Translations under genes and position numbers: made by a program
The notes under the pieces: generated by a model
Databases searched by the model: none
Told to the model about the DNA's origin: nothing
The model's input: only the letters and a program-made list of their open reading frames with translations
Part shown: in pieces, positions 22,002-30,028 of the stretch
Layout: each line of letters opens with the position of its first letter
Numbering within the stretch: the first letter of the stretch is position 1
Origin: JBIKWM01 sp044356305
GTDB taxonomy: Bacteria; Bacteroidota; Bacteroidia; UBA10329
Length of the DNA: 31,622 nt
NCBI GenBank assembly: GCA_044356305.1
Contig: JBIKWM010000035.1
Location: 1 to 31,622, forward strand
Reading direction: 5' to 3'

Positions 22002-22842
22002 CAGCTTCCACCTTCCAGCCTTGCGTCCTGAGGGCCTCCACAAGCCCTTCAGGTCCGGCAAGATGAAGCGCTCCAACTGCAAAGAATGTGGGCTGTTTCT
22101 GGGCCATCTCCCCGATTTTAGGTACCCATTTCCTGTTCCGATCCACCAGGAACCGTGCCTCTAGGTCGCCCATCGAACGGTCTTCCTCGCTCAACTTGCG
22201 CATGGCATCGAGGTCTTGGGCCACGTACGCATCCAAGAGCCTATTGAATTCTGTCATCATACGGCTATCTGTGCTCTGCAGATCCCTGATCTGATCGGTT
22301 ATCGGATACGAGTCCATAATATCCATCTGCTCATCAATGGTCTCGAGTCCGGTCGTGGTCATCTTATTCTTCTTGGCCATACCTGATAATTCGTGCTCGT
22401 ACATTTTCACCTTGCCTAACAGATCAGTCATAATTAGCCCGGTCATGAACACAGGTTTGATGCGAGAATACTGCTTTGTGAACTTCGAATCCTTCAATCC
22501 CAAAGAATCAACAAAGACAGCTCTCAACCTCGCATATTCTTCCGCACTCATCAGGTCGGCAAGTCCTTTGTTTTCTGGAATCAACATCTTCTGCGCCAGT
22601 TCTAATTGCTTACCCATTGGCACATCCAGATCAGTCTCGAGGACCAACATGCTGCATTTTTTCAATGCTTCGGTCATTGCCGGAGTGAAAAAATATCGCT
22701 CTTCAGGTATCAGATGCATGGTGCCGAAGAGGTAACTGCTCTCATTTCCATTGGGCGATGTGATTTTCCATAACAGCGATTTTCCCTGGGCTGAAGCGAC
22801 TATGGGAAGAAGCAGTAAGATTGATTGAAAGAGTAATCTCAT
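21994..22842 (-). CDS. TraB/GumN-family protein, exported
   Basis: The 282-residue product has a signal peptide (MRLLFQSILLLLPIVASAQG) and a TraB/GumN domain, which in the wider Tiki-like family gives metal-dependent proteases. Visible motifs are SYLFGTMHLIPEE with GTMH at 40-43, MLVLETDLD, MTTTGLETIDEQMDIM and FFAVGALHLAGPEGLVEAL, so the paired GTMH/GALH histidines are intact. It is likely periplasmic or surface-anchored. Activity has not been shown for most bacterial members. The C-terminus overlaps the NRDE gene by 8 bp in convergent orientation. GAACTTTG upstream resembles the -7 consensus with one mismatch. Confidence 0.92.
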   Translation of the reverse strand: MRLLFQSILLLLPIVASAQGKSLLWKITSPNGNESSYLFGTMHLIPEERYFFTPAMTEALKKCSMLVLETDLDVPMGKQLELAQKMLIPENKGLADLMSAEEYARLRAVFVDSLGLKDSKFTKQYSRIKPVFMTGLIMTDLLGKVKMYEHELSGMAKKNKMTTTGLETIDEQMDIMDSYPITDQIRDLQSTDSRMMTEFNRLLDAYVAQDLDAMRKLSEEDRSMGDLEARFLVDRNRKWVPKIGEMAQKQPTFFAVGALHLAGPEGLVEALRTQGWKVEAVN

Positions 22843-22880
22843 TTTCTTTTGGTTGAGGATCGCAAAGTTCTGTTGCTCTC

Positions 22881-22914
22881 AAAAAAAAGAGCCCCTCCTT
22901 TCGGAGAGGCTCTT
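22881..22914 (-). terminator. Rho-independent terminator after T9SS protein
   Basis: On the minus strand, AAGAGCCTCTCC pairs with GGAGGGGCTCTT around a GAAA loop, followed by a run of eight T. It lies 21 bp after the gene that ends at 22936. Confidence 0.9.
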
Positions 22915-22935
22915 CAATTGTCTCAGTTCAGAAAA

Positions 22936-23796
22936 TCACTTCACAGTGAACTTCTTGGTCACGCTCTTGCTTCCGCTCTTGAGAGTGTAGAAGTAAACAC
23001 CGGAAGAGACTGAAGAACCGTCAAAATCGAATTTGTTCAAACCTTCTTCAGCTTGAATGGTCTTGCTGCTGATACGGTTGCCCAACACTCCATAAACACT
23101 GAACTCAACGTTTTCACCGGCCTTAGGCGAGTGGAATCGGATGTTGGTGCTGTTGCTGAATGGGTTAGGATAGCACTCAAGTACAGTGAACTTGGTCCTG
23201 TCGTATTCGGTGATTCCAACACCGCTAGCACGTACGTCTAGGAAGTAGGTGCTGATTGGAATCAGGCCACCACCAAGGTTAGCTGGAACCGCAGACAACC
23301 AGGTGCCTGGGTTGATTATTCCTGTGAGGGGCGGGTTGGTTGAACCGATTCGGGCATCAACATTTACAACAAGCGGGTGAACAGAACCTGCTGCTGCATT
23401 CCATTCAGCTTCTCCACCGGTGATGTATACACAGCCCTGAACACCTGTCTGGTTCGGAATGGTACCAGTGTTGAGCCATTCACCGAAGTTTGGATTGGCT
23501 CCTAAGTTGGTTCCATAAGTCAATCCGGCAGGCACCCCGGTCACATCAACAACCTTGAAGGCGTCAATGTAAATGGTCACTGTGTTGCCTAGCACAACGG
23601 TAGCAGTGTCGGTGAAAGCAACAAAATCAATCACTCTTGTATGACCACCGCAACCGGCACAAGTGTATATGGTCGGAATTGTATCGGGATAGAGTCCGAA
23701 TTCAGAACCAGCAAGGCTCGGATCGGGTGTGCACTGCGCCATGGCTGAGCCGATACCCATTGCAATGGCAGAAACGGTAAGTAGAACTTTTTTCAT
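22936..23796 (-). CDS. Secreted T9SS-sorted protein, unknown N-terminal domain
   Basis: The 286-residue product has a signal peptide (MKKVLLTVSAIAMGIGSAMA) and a C-terminal Por sorting domain from about 205 (ECYPNPFSNSTNIRFHSP to SGSKSVTKKFTVK), so it is exported by the type IX system. The middle ~180 residues contain Gly/Thr-rich strands and a CAGCGG cluster; I do not recognise the fold. Codon use differs from the large T9SS protein: Ile is mainly ATT/ATC rather than ATA, and the sequence is less GC-rich. That and a strong terminator suggest high expression. TACCTTTA upstream (23832-23839, minus) is a one-mismatch -7 element. Confidence 0.88.
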   Translation of the reverse strand: MKKVLLTVSAIAMGIGSAMAQCTPDPSLAGSEFGLYPDTIPTIYTCAGCGGHTRVIDFVAFTDTATVVLGNTVTIYIDAFKVVDVTGVPAGLTYGTNLGANPNFGEWLNTGTIPNQTGVQGCVYITGGEAEWNAAAGSVHPLVVNVDARIGSTNPPLTGIINPGTWLSAVPANLGGGLIPISTYFLDVRASGVGITEYDRTKFTVLECYPNPFSNSTNIRFHSPKAGENVEFSVYGVLGNRISSKTIQAEEGLNKFDFDGSSVSSGVYFYTLKSGSKSVTKKFTVK

Positions 23797-23840
23797 TGGT
23801 TAATTGGTGTGATGATGGTTGGTTGTGGGTGTAAAGGTAT

Positions 23841-24218
23841 TCACTTGTCTTCTTTGTCGATGTCGCGCTCAACTTCTTCCATGGTCAGCAGGTCAACGGC
23901 CTCGTCAAGAGTTCCGCTGATGTTCAAAATGGTATCGAGCTGCGAGATGGAAATGAGCTTGGCAACCGAGCGCTGAAGACCACACAGCACAAAGGTGCCG
24001 TTCGAATTCTTGCACAGGCGGTTCGCCACGAGGATTGCGCTGAGGCCACTGCTGTCGCAGTATCGGGTCTCGCTCAGATCAATGATGATATTTCGAAACT
24101 CATCGGCATTGAGCACAACAAGCTCAGATTTGAGTGCTGGTGAGATATGACTGTCCAGCTTCTCTGCGCGCACCCTAATCAAAGCATGGTTGTCGCGCCT
24201 TTCTACCTCAAAACTCAT
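23841..24218 (-). CDS. STAS-domain anti-sigma factor antagonist-like protein
   Basis: The 125-residue product is a single STAS domain similar to SpoIIAA/RsbV antagonists, which free a sigma factor or another partner when unphosphorylated. Key elements are the strand IIIDLSETRYCDSSGLSAILV, in which Ser56 is the expected phosphorylation site, and the following helix. An acidic C-terminal tail (EEVERDIDKEDK) is present. No serine kinase, phosphatase or sigma gene is nearby, so its partner is encoded elsewhere. It has its own TACATTTG promoter element at 24242-24249 and lies downstream of pyrB. Confidence 0.85.
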   Translation of the reverse strand: MSFEVERRDNHALIRVRAEKLDSHISPALKSELVVLNADEFRNIIIDLSETRYCDSSGLSAILVANRLCKNSNGTFVLCGLQRSVAKLISISQLDTILNISGTLDEAVDLLTMEEVERDIDKEDK

Positions 24219-24241
24219 ATGATGGCATTTTGTTAGCGGCC

Positions 24242-24249
24242 CAAATGTA
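24242..24249 (-). promoter_or_regulatory. TAnnTTTG -7 element for STAS gene
   Basis: TACATTTG on the minus strand lies 23 bp before the STAS ATG, in the short gap after the pyrB stop. No clear -33 TTG is present. Confidence 0.45.
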
Positions 24250-24270
24250 GCGCATGTATCTTAATCAGAA

Positions 24271-25212
24271 TCACACTTGCGACTCTGGTTTCAGGCGTTG
24301 CGCCAACAGGTACATCACAGCCATGCGTACAGCCACACCGTTCTCTACCTGATCCAGGATTATCGAATTGTTTCCATCAGCCACATCACTGGTCACTTCC
24401 ACCCCTCTGTTAATCGGACCAGGGTGCATTATAGTAATGTTCTTGCCTACTTTATCCAGCCTTTCGGCATCGAGCCCGAACTGCATGGAATACTCGCGCA
24501 GGCTAGGGAAATACTGCACATCCTGCCTTTCGAGCTGAATGCGCAACATGTTGGCCACATCGCACCATGCCAGGGTGGAATCCAGATCATGACTCACCTT
24601 AACACCCAGCTCGGTCATGTGACGCGGCATGAGGGTGCGCGGTCCGCACACGGTCACTTCGGCTCCCATCGTATTTAGGAGAAAGATATTTGATAGCGCC
24701 ACCCGCGAATGAAGGATGTCTCCGACAATGGCCACGCGGAGACCCTTCAGGTCACCATGACGTTCTTGCATAGAGTATGCATCGAGCAGCGCCTGCGTAG
24801 GGTGCTCATGCGCCCCATCGCCTGCGTTGATAATGACCGAATTCACATGTTGGGCTAGGAAATGCGGAGCTCCGGCATCGGCATGGCGCATCACTATCAT
24901 ATCCACTTTCATGGACAGGATATTATTGACGGTATCAATCAGTGTCTCTCCTTTTTTTACAGAGCTGCCCGATGCCGAAAAATTGATCACATCGGCACTC
25001 AATCGTTTCTGGGCCAGTTCGAAAGAGAGTTTTGTCCGGGTAGAATTCTCGAAGAACAGGTTCGCCACTGTCACATCTCGCAGCGAGGGTACTTTCTTTA
25101 TCGGACGGTTTATCACGTCCTTGAAGTTCTTAGCCGTACCCAGGATGAGCCTGATATCCTCTTCGGACAGGTCTTTTATCCCGAGCAGGTGCTTCTGCGA
25201 CAGGGCGCTCAT
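24271..25212 (-). CDS. pyrB: Aspartate carbamoyltransferase catalytic subunit
   Basis: PyrB condenses carbamoyl phosphate with aspartate, the committed step of pyrimidine synthesis. The 313-residue product has the carbamoyl-phosphate loop FFENSTRTKLSFE (STRT at 57-60), the SSVKKGETLIDT segment with its catalytic lysine, and HEHPTQALLDAYSM. The aspartate-binding half includes MHPGPINRGVEV near the C-terminus. Its ATG overlaps the pyrR TGA (ATGA), so translation is probably coupled and the two are coregulated. No pyrI regulatory subunit is adjacent. Confidence 0.97.
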   Translation of the reverse strand: MSALSQKHLLGIKDLSEEDIRLILGTAKNFKDVINRPIKKVPSLRDVTVANLFFENSTRTKLSFELAQKRLSADVINFSASGSSVKKGETLIDTVNNILSMKVDMIVMRHADAGAPHFLAQHVNSVIINAGDGAHEHPTQALLDAYSMQERHGDLKGLRVAIVGDILHSRVALSNIFLLNTMGAEVTVCGPRTLMPRHMTELGVKVSHDLDSTLAWCDVANMLRIQLERQDVQYFPSLREYSMQFGLDAERLDKVGKNITIMHPGPINRGVEVTSDVADGNNSIILDQVENGVAVRMAVMYLLAQRLKPESQV

Positions 25213-25766
25213 GCGGTAATCTCTGGGGAGTAAAGTGTCACAACGTCTGGCATCCCGTTGCCGCCCAGGTCCACCTTCACACGTTCTGATGTGATGGTGT
25301 CAATGCGTCTGCCAACATAGTTCGGCTCAATAGGCAGTTCGCGGCTGAACCTCCTGTCAATTAGAACGGCCAATTCCACTCTTTTCGGGCGACCGAAGGC
25401 CAACATGGCGTCCATGCCGGCTCGTATGGTGCGGCCGGTATAAAGCACATCGTCTATCAGCACCACTTGCAGTCCTTCTATCAGAAAATCGACTTGCATG
25501 GCGTTGGGCAGCAGCGGCCCATCGTGGTGGCGTATGTCATCGCGGTTAAAGGTGACATCGAGCTTTCCGAGCCTGATTTCATGATTTCCAGTCAGCTCAC
25601 GCAGTCTTTGTGCTATGCGCTCAGAGAACTGGATACCACGTGGCTGCAGTCCCAGAAGGGCTGTATCATAAAAATCCGCATGGTTCTCAATCAACTCATG
25701 ACACATGCGGTCGATGGTCAGCCGCAGTTGCAGGCTGTCCAGGATCACGCGGGCTCCGTTGGTCAT
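25209..25766 (-). CDS. pyrR: PyrR: pyrimidine operon regulator/uracil phosphoribosyltransferase
   Basis: The 185-residue product is a PyrR-type phosphoribosyltransferase. In Gram-positives PyrR binds RNA to control pyr genes and has uracil PRTase activity. The PRPP-binding loop VVLIDDVLYTGRTIRAG is intact, and FNRDDIRHHDG matches the PyrR pattern. I start at ATG 25766; an in-frame TTG at 25778 overlaps the promoter and is unlikely to be used. The stop overlaps pyrB by 4 bp, and a near-consensus promoter lies directly upstream. I saw no obvious attenuator in the short leader, so RNA-based control is uncertain here. Confidence 0.93.
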   Translation of the reverse strand: MTNGARVILDSLQLRLTIDRMCHELIENHADFYDTALLGLQPRGIQFSERIAQRLRELTGNHEIRLGKLDVTFNRDDIRHHDGPLLPNAMQVDFLIEGLQVVLIDDVLYTGRTIRAGMDAMLAFGRPKRVELAVLIDRRFSRELPIEPNYVGRRIDTITSERVKVDLGGNGMPDVVTLYSPEITA

Positions 25767-25775
25767 GGCAGGTGC

Positions 25776-25804
25776 CAAAGGTAGGCTTTGTGCCGAATGG
25801 GCAA
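25776..25804 (-). promoter_or_regulatory. pyrRB promoter, TTG-N18-TAnnTTTG
   Basis: On the minus strand a TTG (25804-25802) is followed after 18 bp by TACCTTTG (25783-25776), matching the Bacteroidota -33/-7 pattern. The -7 element ends 9 bases before ATG 25766. The -33 overlaps the T-rich tail of the rpsA terminator. Confidence 0.65.
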
Positions 25805-25835
25805 AAGAAAAGGGCGACTGTTGCCGGTCGCCCTT
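25803..25835 (-). terminator. rpsA rho-independent terminator
   Basis: On the minus strand GGGCGAC (25833-25827) pairs with GTCGCCC (25818-25812) and is followed by TTTTCTTTT. It lies about 26 bp after the rpsA stop. Confidence 0.88.
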
Positions 25836-25860
25836 TCCGATTCACGAATACTGATGAGGA

Positions 25861-27822
25861 TCACTCTTCGTCTGAGCTTTCTTCTTCAGCCTTCTTTTTC
25901 TTGGTGGTCTTTGCCTTGGCGCCTTTCTCCATGGCCTCTTTCAGGTTAGAGAGTGCTTCAAGGTCGCCCAAAGTGGTCTTCTCGAGGCTGTCTTTCACCT
26001 TCTTAACACCTTTGCTGGTAGAGGCAGCATTCTTCTTCACGGTGCGCTCATCCTCAGGATCCTCAGCGTAGGTGCGCAGGTGCGATACCACTACACGCTT
26101 GGCTTCCTTGTTGAACTCTACCACTACAAAATCGAGTGCCTCCTCAGTTTTGGCCTTCGAAGCATCGGCCTTCACAAGTTGCTTGCTGTAGCAATAGCCT
26201 TCGATGCCATAAGGCAGGGCTATGACTGCACCCTTGTCGTTGAAGCTCGTGATGGTGCCTTTGTGGGTAGTACCCTCGCTGAACACTGTCTCGAACACAT
26301 CCCATGGGTTCTCCTGCAACTGCTTGTGACCCAGACTCAGCCTGCGGTTCTCAACGTCTATGTCAAGCACAACCACATCGAGGTCGGCACCTACGGTGGT
26401 GAACTCGCTCGGATGCTTGATCTTCTTTTCCCACGACAGGTCAGAGATGTGAACCAGACCATCGATACCCTCTTCAAGTTCAACGAATATGCCGAAGGTG
26501 GTGAAGTTGCGAACTTTACCTGAGTGCTGCGAATTGACAGGGTATTTGGTTGTGACCTCTGTCCATGGGTCGGTCTTGAGTTGCTTGAGGCCCAGGCTCA
26601 TCTTGCGCTCTTCGCGGTCAATGTTCAGCACTGCGCACTCAATCTCCTGTCCGACTTTGAGAAAGTCCTGAGCACTGCGAAGGTGCTGGCTCCAGCTCAT
26701 CTCGCTCACATGCAACAGACCTTCTACACCCGGGGCCAACTCAACAAACGCACCGTAGTCGGCTATTACCACTACCTTGCCCTTAATCTTATCGCCCACG
26801 TTGATGTCCTTGGCAGCTTCATCCCATGGGTGGCCGCTCAATTGCTTCAGACCAAGGGCGATCCGCTTCTTCTCGTCATCAAAGTCGAGGATGACCACAT
26901 TGATCTTCGAATCGAGCTGAACAATCTCTTCCGGATGGCTGATACGGCCCCAAGAGAGGTCGGTGATGTGGATGAGGCCATCGACACCGCCAAGGTCCAC
27001 GAACACGCCATAGGACGTGATGTTTTTGACCGTACCTTCCAGAATCTGGCCTTTCTCCAGTTTCGACATGATCTCCTTCTTCTGGAGTTCGAGCTCGGCC
27101 TGGATGAGGGCCTTGTGAGAGACGACCACGTTCTTGAATTCCTGGTTGATCTTGACAACCTTGAACTCCATGGTCTTGCCCACGTACTGGTCGTAGTCGC
27201 GGATAGGTTTCACATCAATCTGTGAACCAGGTAGGAATGCCTCAATACCGAACACATCGGCAATAAGACCGCCCTTTGTGCGGCATTTAATTTGGCCGGT
27301 GATGATCTCGTCATCCTCCATGGCCCTGTTGATACGCTCCCACGACTTGAGGGCACGGGCCTTTTTGTGCGACAGCACAAGTTGGCCGTTCTTATCCTCG
27401 GTGCGCTCAACGTACACTTCAATTTCCGAGCCTACGGTGAGTGCATCGGTATAGCGCAGTTCAGAGATGGGGATGATGCCCTCGCTCTTGAAACCGATGT
27501 TGACGATGTAGTCCTTAGAGGTCTTGGAGACCACACGGCCCATCATCACATCATGCTCGTTTATGCTCTTCAGCGTACCATCGTACATGCTCTCCATCTC
27601 AGCACGCTGAGCGGGGCTGTACATCTGTTGCCGTTTGCCCATGGCGCTCCAATCAAATTCGACTGGTGCAGCAGGTGCGGCCTTCGGGGCCTTTGGGGCC
27701 TTTTCTGCCTTGGCCTTAGGGGCCTCCTCTACAGGTGCAGCAGGTGTCTGTTCTGCCTGAACTTCGGCAGCCTGGTCCACGGTGGCCTCATCGGCCTGTT
27801 CATTGATCTTCTCTTCAGCCAT
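25861..27822 (-). CDS. rpsA: 30S ribosomal protein S1
   Basis: S1 helps mRNA bind the 30S subunit. The 653-residue product has six S1 OB-fold repeats; repeats 3-5 are clearest (YGVFVDLGGVDGLIHITDLSW, YGAFVELAPGVEGLLHVSEMSW and FGIFVELEEGIDGLVHISDLSW, each written in part here only as signature). The N-terminus carries an Ala/Glu/Pro-rich extension of about 70 residues with AEKAPKAPKAAPAAP, and the C-terminus is a Lys-rich then acidic tail (KTTKKKKAEEESSDEE). I chose ATG 27822 over GTG 27846 because MAEEKIN is the usual style of start. A 5' leader with a stable hairpin precedes it, and a strong terminator follows. Confidence 0.95.
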   Translation of the reverse strand: MAEEKINEQADEATVDQAAEVQAEQTPAAPVEEAPKAKAEKAPKAPKAAPAAPVEFDWSAMGKRQQMYSPAQRAEMESMYDGTLKSINEHDVMMGRVVSKTSKDYIVNIGFKSEGIIPISELRYTDALTVGSEIEVYVERTEDKNGQLVLSHKKARALKSWERINRAMEDDEIITGQIKCRTKGGLIADVFGIEAFLPGSQIDVKPIRDYDQYVGKTMEFKVVKINQEFKNVVVSHKALIQAELELQKKEIMSKLEKGQILEGTVKNITSYGVFVDLGGVDGLIHITDLSWGRISHPEEIVQLDSKINVVILDFDDEKKRIALGLKQLSGHPWDEAAKDINVGDKIKGKVVVIADYGAFVELAPGVEGLLHVSEMSWSQHLRSAQDFLKVGQEIECAVLNIDREERKMSLGLKQLKTDPWTEVTTKYPVNSQHSGKVRNFTTFGIFVELEEGIDGLVHISDLSWEKKIKHPSEFTTVGADLDVVVLDIDVENRRLSLGHKQLQENPWDVFETVFSEGTTHKGTITSFNDKGAVIALPYGIEGYCYSKQLVKADASKAKTEEALDFVVVEFNKEAKRVVVSHLRTYAEDPEDERTVKKNAASTSKGVKKVKDSLEKTTLGDLEALSNLKEAMEKGAKAKTTKKKKAEEESSDEE

Positions 27823-27874
27823 TTGGCTCGTTAAGAGTTGCGACACGGCACCGGAACCGCCTCAGGTTGTTATT

Positions 27875-27892
27875 GGCCTGTCCGGTCAGGCC
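27875..27892 (-). promoter_or_regulatory. Hairpin in putative rpsA leader
   Basis: GGCCTG and CAGGCC form a perfect 6-bp stem with a 6-base loop, about 53 bp before the rpsA ATG on the minus strand. Upstream of it, TACTTTCG at 27911-27918 (minus) is a one-mismatch -7 element, so the hairpin would be in the leader RNA. It could be an autoregulatory site. Confidence 0.35.
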
Positions 27893-27998
27893 TTTTCAAA
27901 GGAGGCGCGAAAGTACGTTTTTTTCCCTTTGGGGATGTAGGAGATCTGGATCTGAAGCAGAAAGGCGGTCAGGTGCCGCTCCGCATACCTTTACAGCC

Positions 27999-29195
27999 AT
28001 GCTTCAACGGGCATTTTTTATGTTGATGGCGGTTTGCATCTGCGCGTGCGATGACTCTGATGACCTGCCAGGAATGGAGTCTGTTGAGGATTTTGGCAGC
28101 AATCCAGGCAATCTGCTCATGTTCCGACATGTGTCTGCAACTGCCACAGCCGATGCCCCGCTGGTGGTGGTGCTGCACGGGTGCTCGCAGAATGCTGCCG
28201 ATGCAGCCGAACTTTCGGGCTGGAACGAACTGTCTGATCGCTTCGGGTTCCATGTTTTGTATCCTGAACAGAAGACCATCAATAACATTTCTGAGTGTTT
28301 CAATTGGTTTGATGAGGATGATATTGTGCGAAACAGTGGTGAGGCCCGCAGCATTGAAGCCATGGTTTGGAAGATGCGGCAAGATTATTCGATTGACGCA
28401 CAGCGCATATACGTCACCGGTCTTTCGGCAGGAGGGGCCATGTCGGCTGTGATGCTGGGCTGCTATCCGGACATCTTCAATGCCGCGGCAATCATGTCGG
28501 GTGGCCCCTACTTTGCAGCCACAGATATGTTCGGGTCGGCCAGTGCCATGTTGGGCAATGTGACCAAAAGCCCTCAGGAGTGGGGCAATCTGGTGCGGGC
28601 GCACGGCACAGGACCATGGGGCCGGGTAGCTATTTTTCATGGCGAGAATGACGATGTGGTGAACCCCACCAACGCCCGCGAACTGGTGAAGCAGTGGACA
28701 GATGTGCACGGCATTGATCAGGACCCCGATTACACCGTCAGCTATCCTACGGCACCCGATGTGACCAGAATCGAGTACCACAATGTGCTAGGTCAGGCCC
28801 CGGTGGTATGGTTCCGTATCACTGACATGGGCCATGCTTTGGCCGTTGATCCAGGAGTCTGTCGCAATCAGGGCGGACAGACTGGCACATTTGGCACCGA
28901 CAAGGGGTTCTTCTCAACGTACACGGCTGCCCTTTTCTTCGACCTTATTCCTCCTTATATGGTCATCGGACCAGTGCTGGCATCGGCAGCCGACACGGTC
29001 ATCTACTCGGTGGCCTCATTCGCTGAATCGCAATATGCCTGGCAGGTACCTACCGGTAGCCAGATCATTGGCATTGCAAATGGTTCTCAGATACAATTGG
29101 TTATGGGTTCCGAATCGGGAGTTATCACGGCAACAGAGACTGATGTCAATGGCTGCTCATATATGTTTGGACCACTTGATGTATCGGTTCAATAG
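27999..29195 (+). CDS. PHB-depolymerase-like esterase lipoprotein with PKD-like tail
   Basis: The 398-residue product is an alpha/beta-hydrolase of the PHB depolymerase/LpqC-like esterase group. I start at ATG 27999 because it gives a lipoprotein signal (MLQRAFFMLMAVCICAC, Cys17). Key residues are visible: oxyanion motif VVLHGCSQNA, nucleophile Ser143 in TGLSAGGAMS, the acid Asp in HGENDDVVNP (about 218-219), and His279 in ITDMGHALAVDP. Residues ~320-398 form a small PKD/Ig-like domain (AWQVPTGSQIIGIANGSQIQ). Substrate could be a polyester or an esterified polysaccharide. TACCTTTA ends 5 bases before the ATG. Confidence 0.85.
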   Translation: MLQRAFFMLMAVCICACDDSDDLPGMESVEDFGSNPGNLLMFRHVSATATADAPLVVVLHGCSQNAADAAELSGWNELSDRFGFHVLYPEQKTINNISECFNWFDEDDIVRNSGEARSIEAMVWKMRQDYSIDAQRIYVTGLSAGGAMSAVMLGCYPDIFNAAAIMSGGPYFAATDMFGSASAMLGNVTKSPQEWGNLVRAHGTGPWGRVAIFHGENDDVVNPTNARELVKQWTDVHGIDQDPDYTVSYPTAPDVTRIEYHNVLGQAPVVWFRITDMGHALAVDPGVCRNQGGQTGTFGTDKGFFSTYTAALFFDLIPPYMVIGPVLASAADTVIYSVASFAESQYAWQVPTGSQIIGIANGSQIQLVMGSESGVITATETDVNGCSYMFGPLDVSVQ

Positions 29196-29215
29196 GCTGT
29201 TTGAACATTCATGGC

Positions 29216-30028
29216 ATGAAAGATAAAGTTGTCATTGTAACCGGAGGCAGTTCGGGTATTGGGTATGCCTGTGCTGAGCGGTTCGGTAGGGCAGGGGCGC
29301 GCATAGCAATCAGTGCCCGCAACGAGGAGAACCTTGCCATTGCTGCAGCTTCGCTCAAGGAAAAAGGTGTAGAGGTATTGGCCGTGCGTGCCGATGTTGC
29401 TGTTGAGCAAGATTGCGTGCGACTGATCAACGAGACATTGAACCGCTATGGCCGCATCGATGTGCTGATCAATAATGCCGGTGTCAGTATGAGAGCACTG
29501 TTTGCTGACCTCGACCTACTAGTAATGCGTCAACTCATGGAGACCAATTTCTTCGGTACGGTGTATTGCACTAAGTATGCCTTGCGTCAGCTGATCAAGT
29601 ACAAGGGTTCGGTGGTCGGCATATCCTCGGTGGCCGGGTATCAGGGGTTGCCGGCACGGACTGGATACAGTGCTAGCAAATTCGCCATGGAGGGTTTTCT
29701 CAGTGCCTTGCGCGTTGAGAACAGTCGCAATGGCCTACATGTGCTCATTGTCAACCCCGGTTTCACTGAGAGCAACATCCGCAACACCGCTCTGATGGCC
29801 GATGGACGGGCCCAAGGCACATCGCCCAGAGACGAGAAAGCCATGATGACCAGTGCCGAAGTGGCCGACCGAATTTTCATGGCCGTCAAAAGCCGCAGGC
29901 GCAGGCTGGTGATGAGCCGCGAAGGCAAGTTGAGTTATTATCTGGGAAAATTGTTCCCCGAGCTGGTAGATAATCTTGTTTATAAGGCCTTGTTAAAGGA
30001 ACACGATTCTCCTTTGAAAGGAAGATGA
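29216..30028 (+). CDS. SDR-family oxidoreductase
   Basis: The 270-residue product is a classical short-chain dehydrogenase with an NAD(P)-binding Rossmann fold. Visible elements are VVIVTGGSSGIGYACAERF (TGGSSGIG at 9-16), NNAG at 85-88, Ser137 in VVGISSVAGYQG, and Tyr150/Lys154 in GYSASKF, so the catalytic set is intact. The C-terminal segment VADRIFMAVKSRRRRLVMS is typical of the subgroup that includes DltE-like and 3-ketoacyl reductase-like proteins. I chose ATG 29216; a TTG at 29201 is upstream in frame. Its stop overlaps the aroK start (ATGA). The substrate is unknown. Confidence 0.93.
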   Translation: MKDKVVIVTGGSSGIGYACAERFGRAGARIAISARNEENLAIAAASLKEKGVEVLAVRADVAVEQDCVRLINETLNRYGRIDVLINNAGVSMRALFADLDLLVMRQLMETNFFGTVYCTKYALRQLIKYKGSVVGISSVAGYQGLPARTGYSASKFAMEGFLSALRVENSRNGLHVLIVNPGFTESNIRNTALMADGRAQGTSPRDEKAMMTSAEVADRIFMAVKSRRRRLVMSREGKLSYYLGKLFPELVDNLVYKALLKEHDSPLKGR

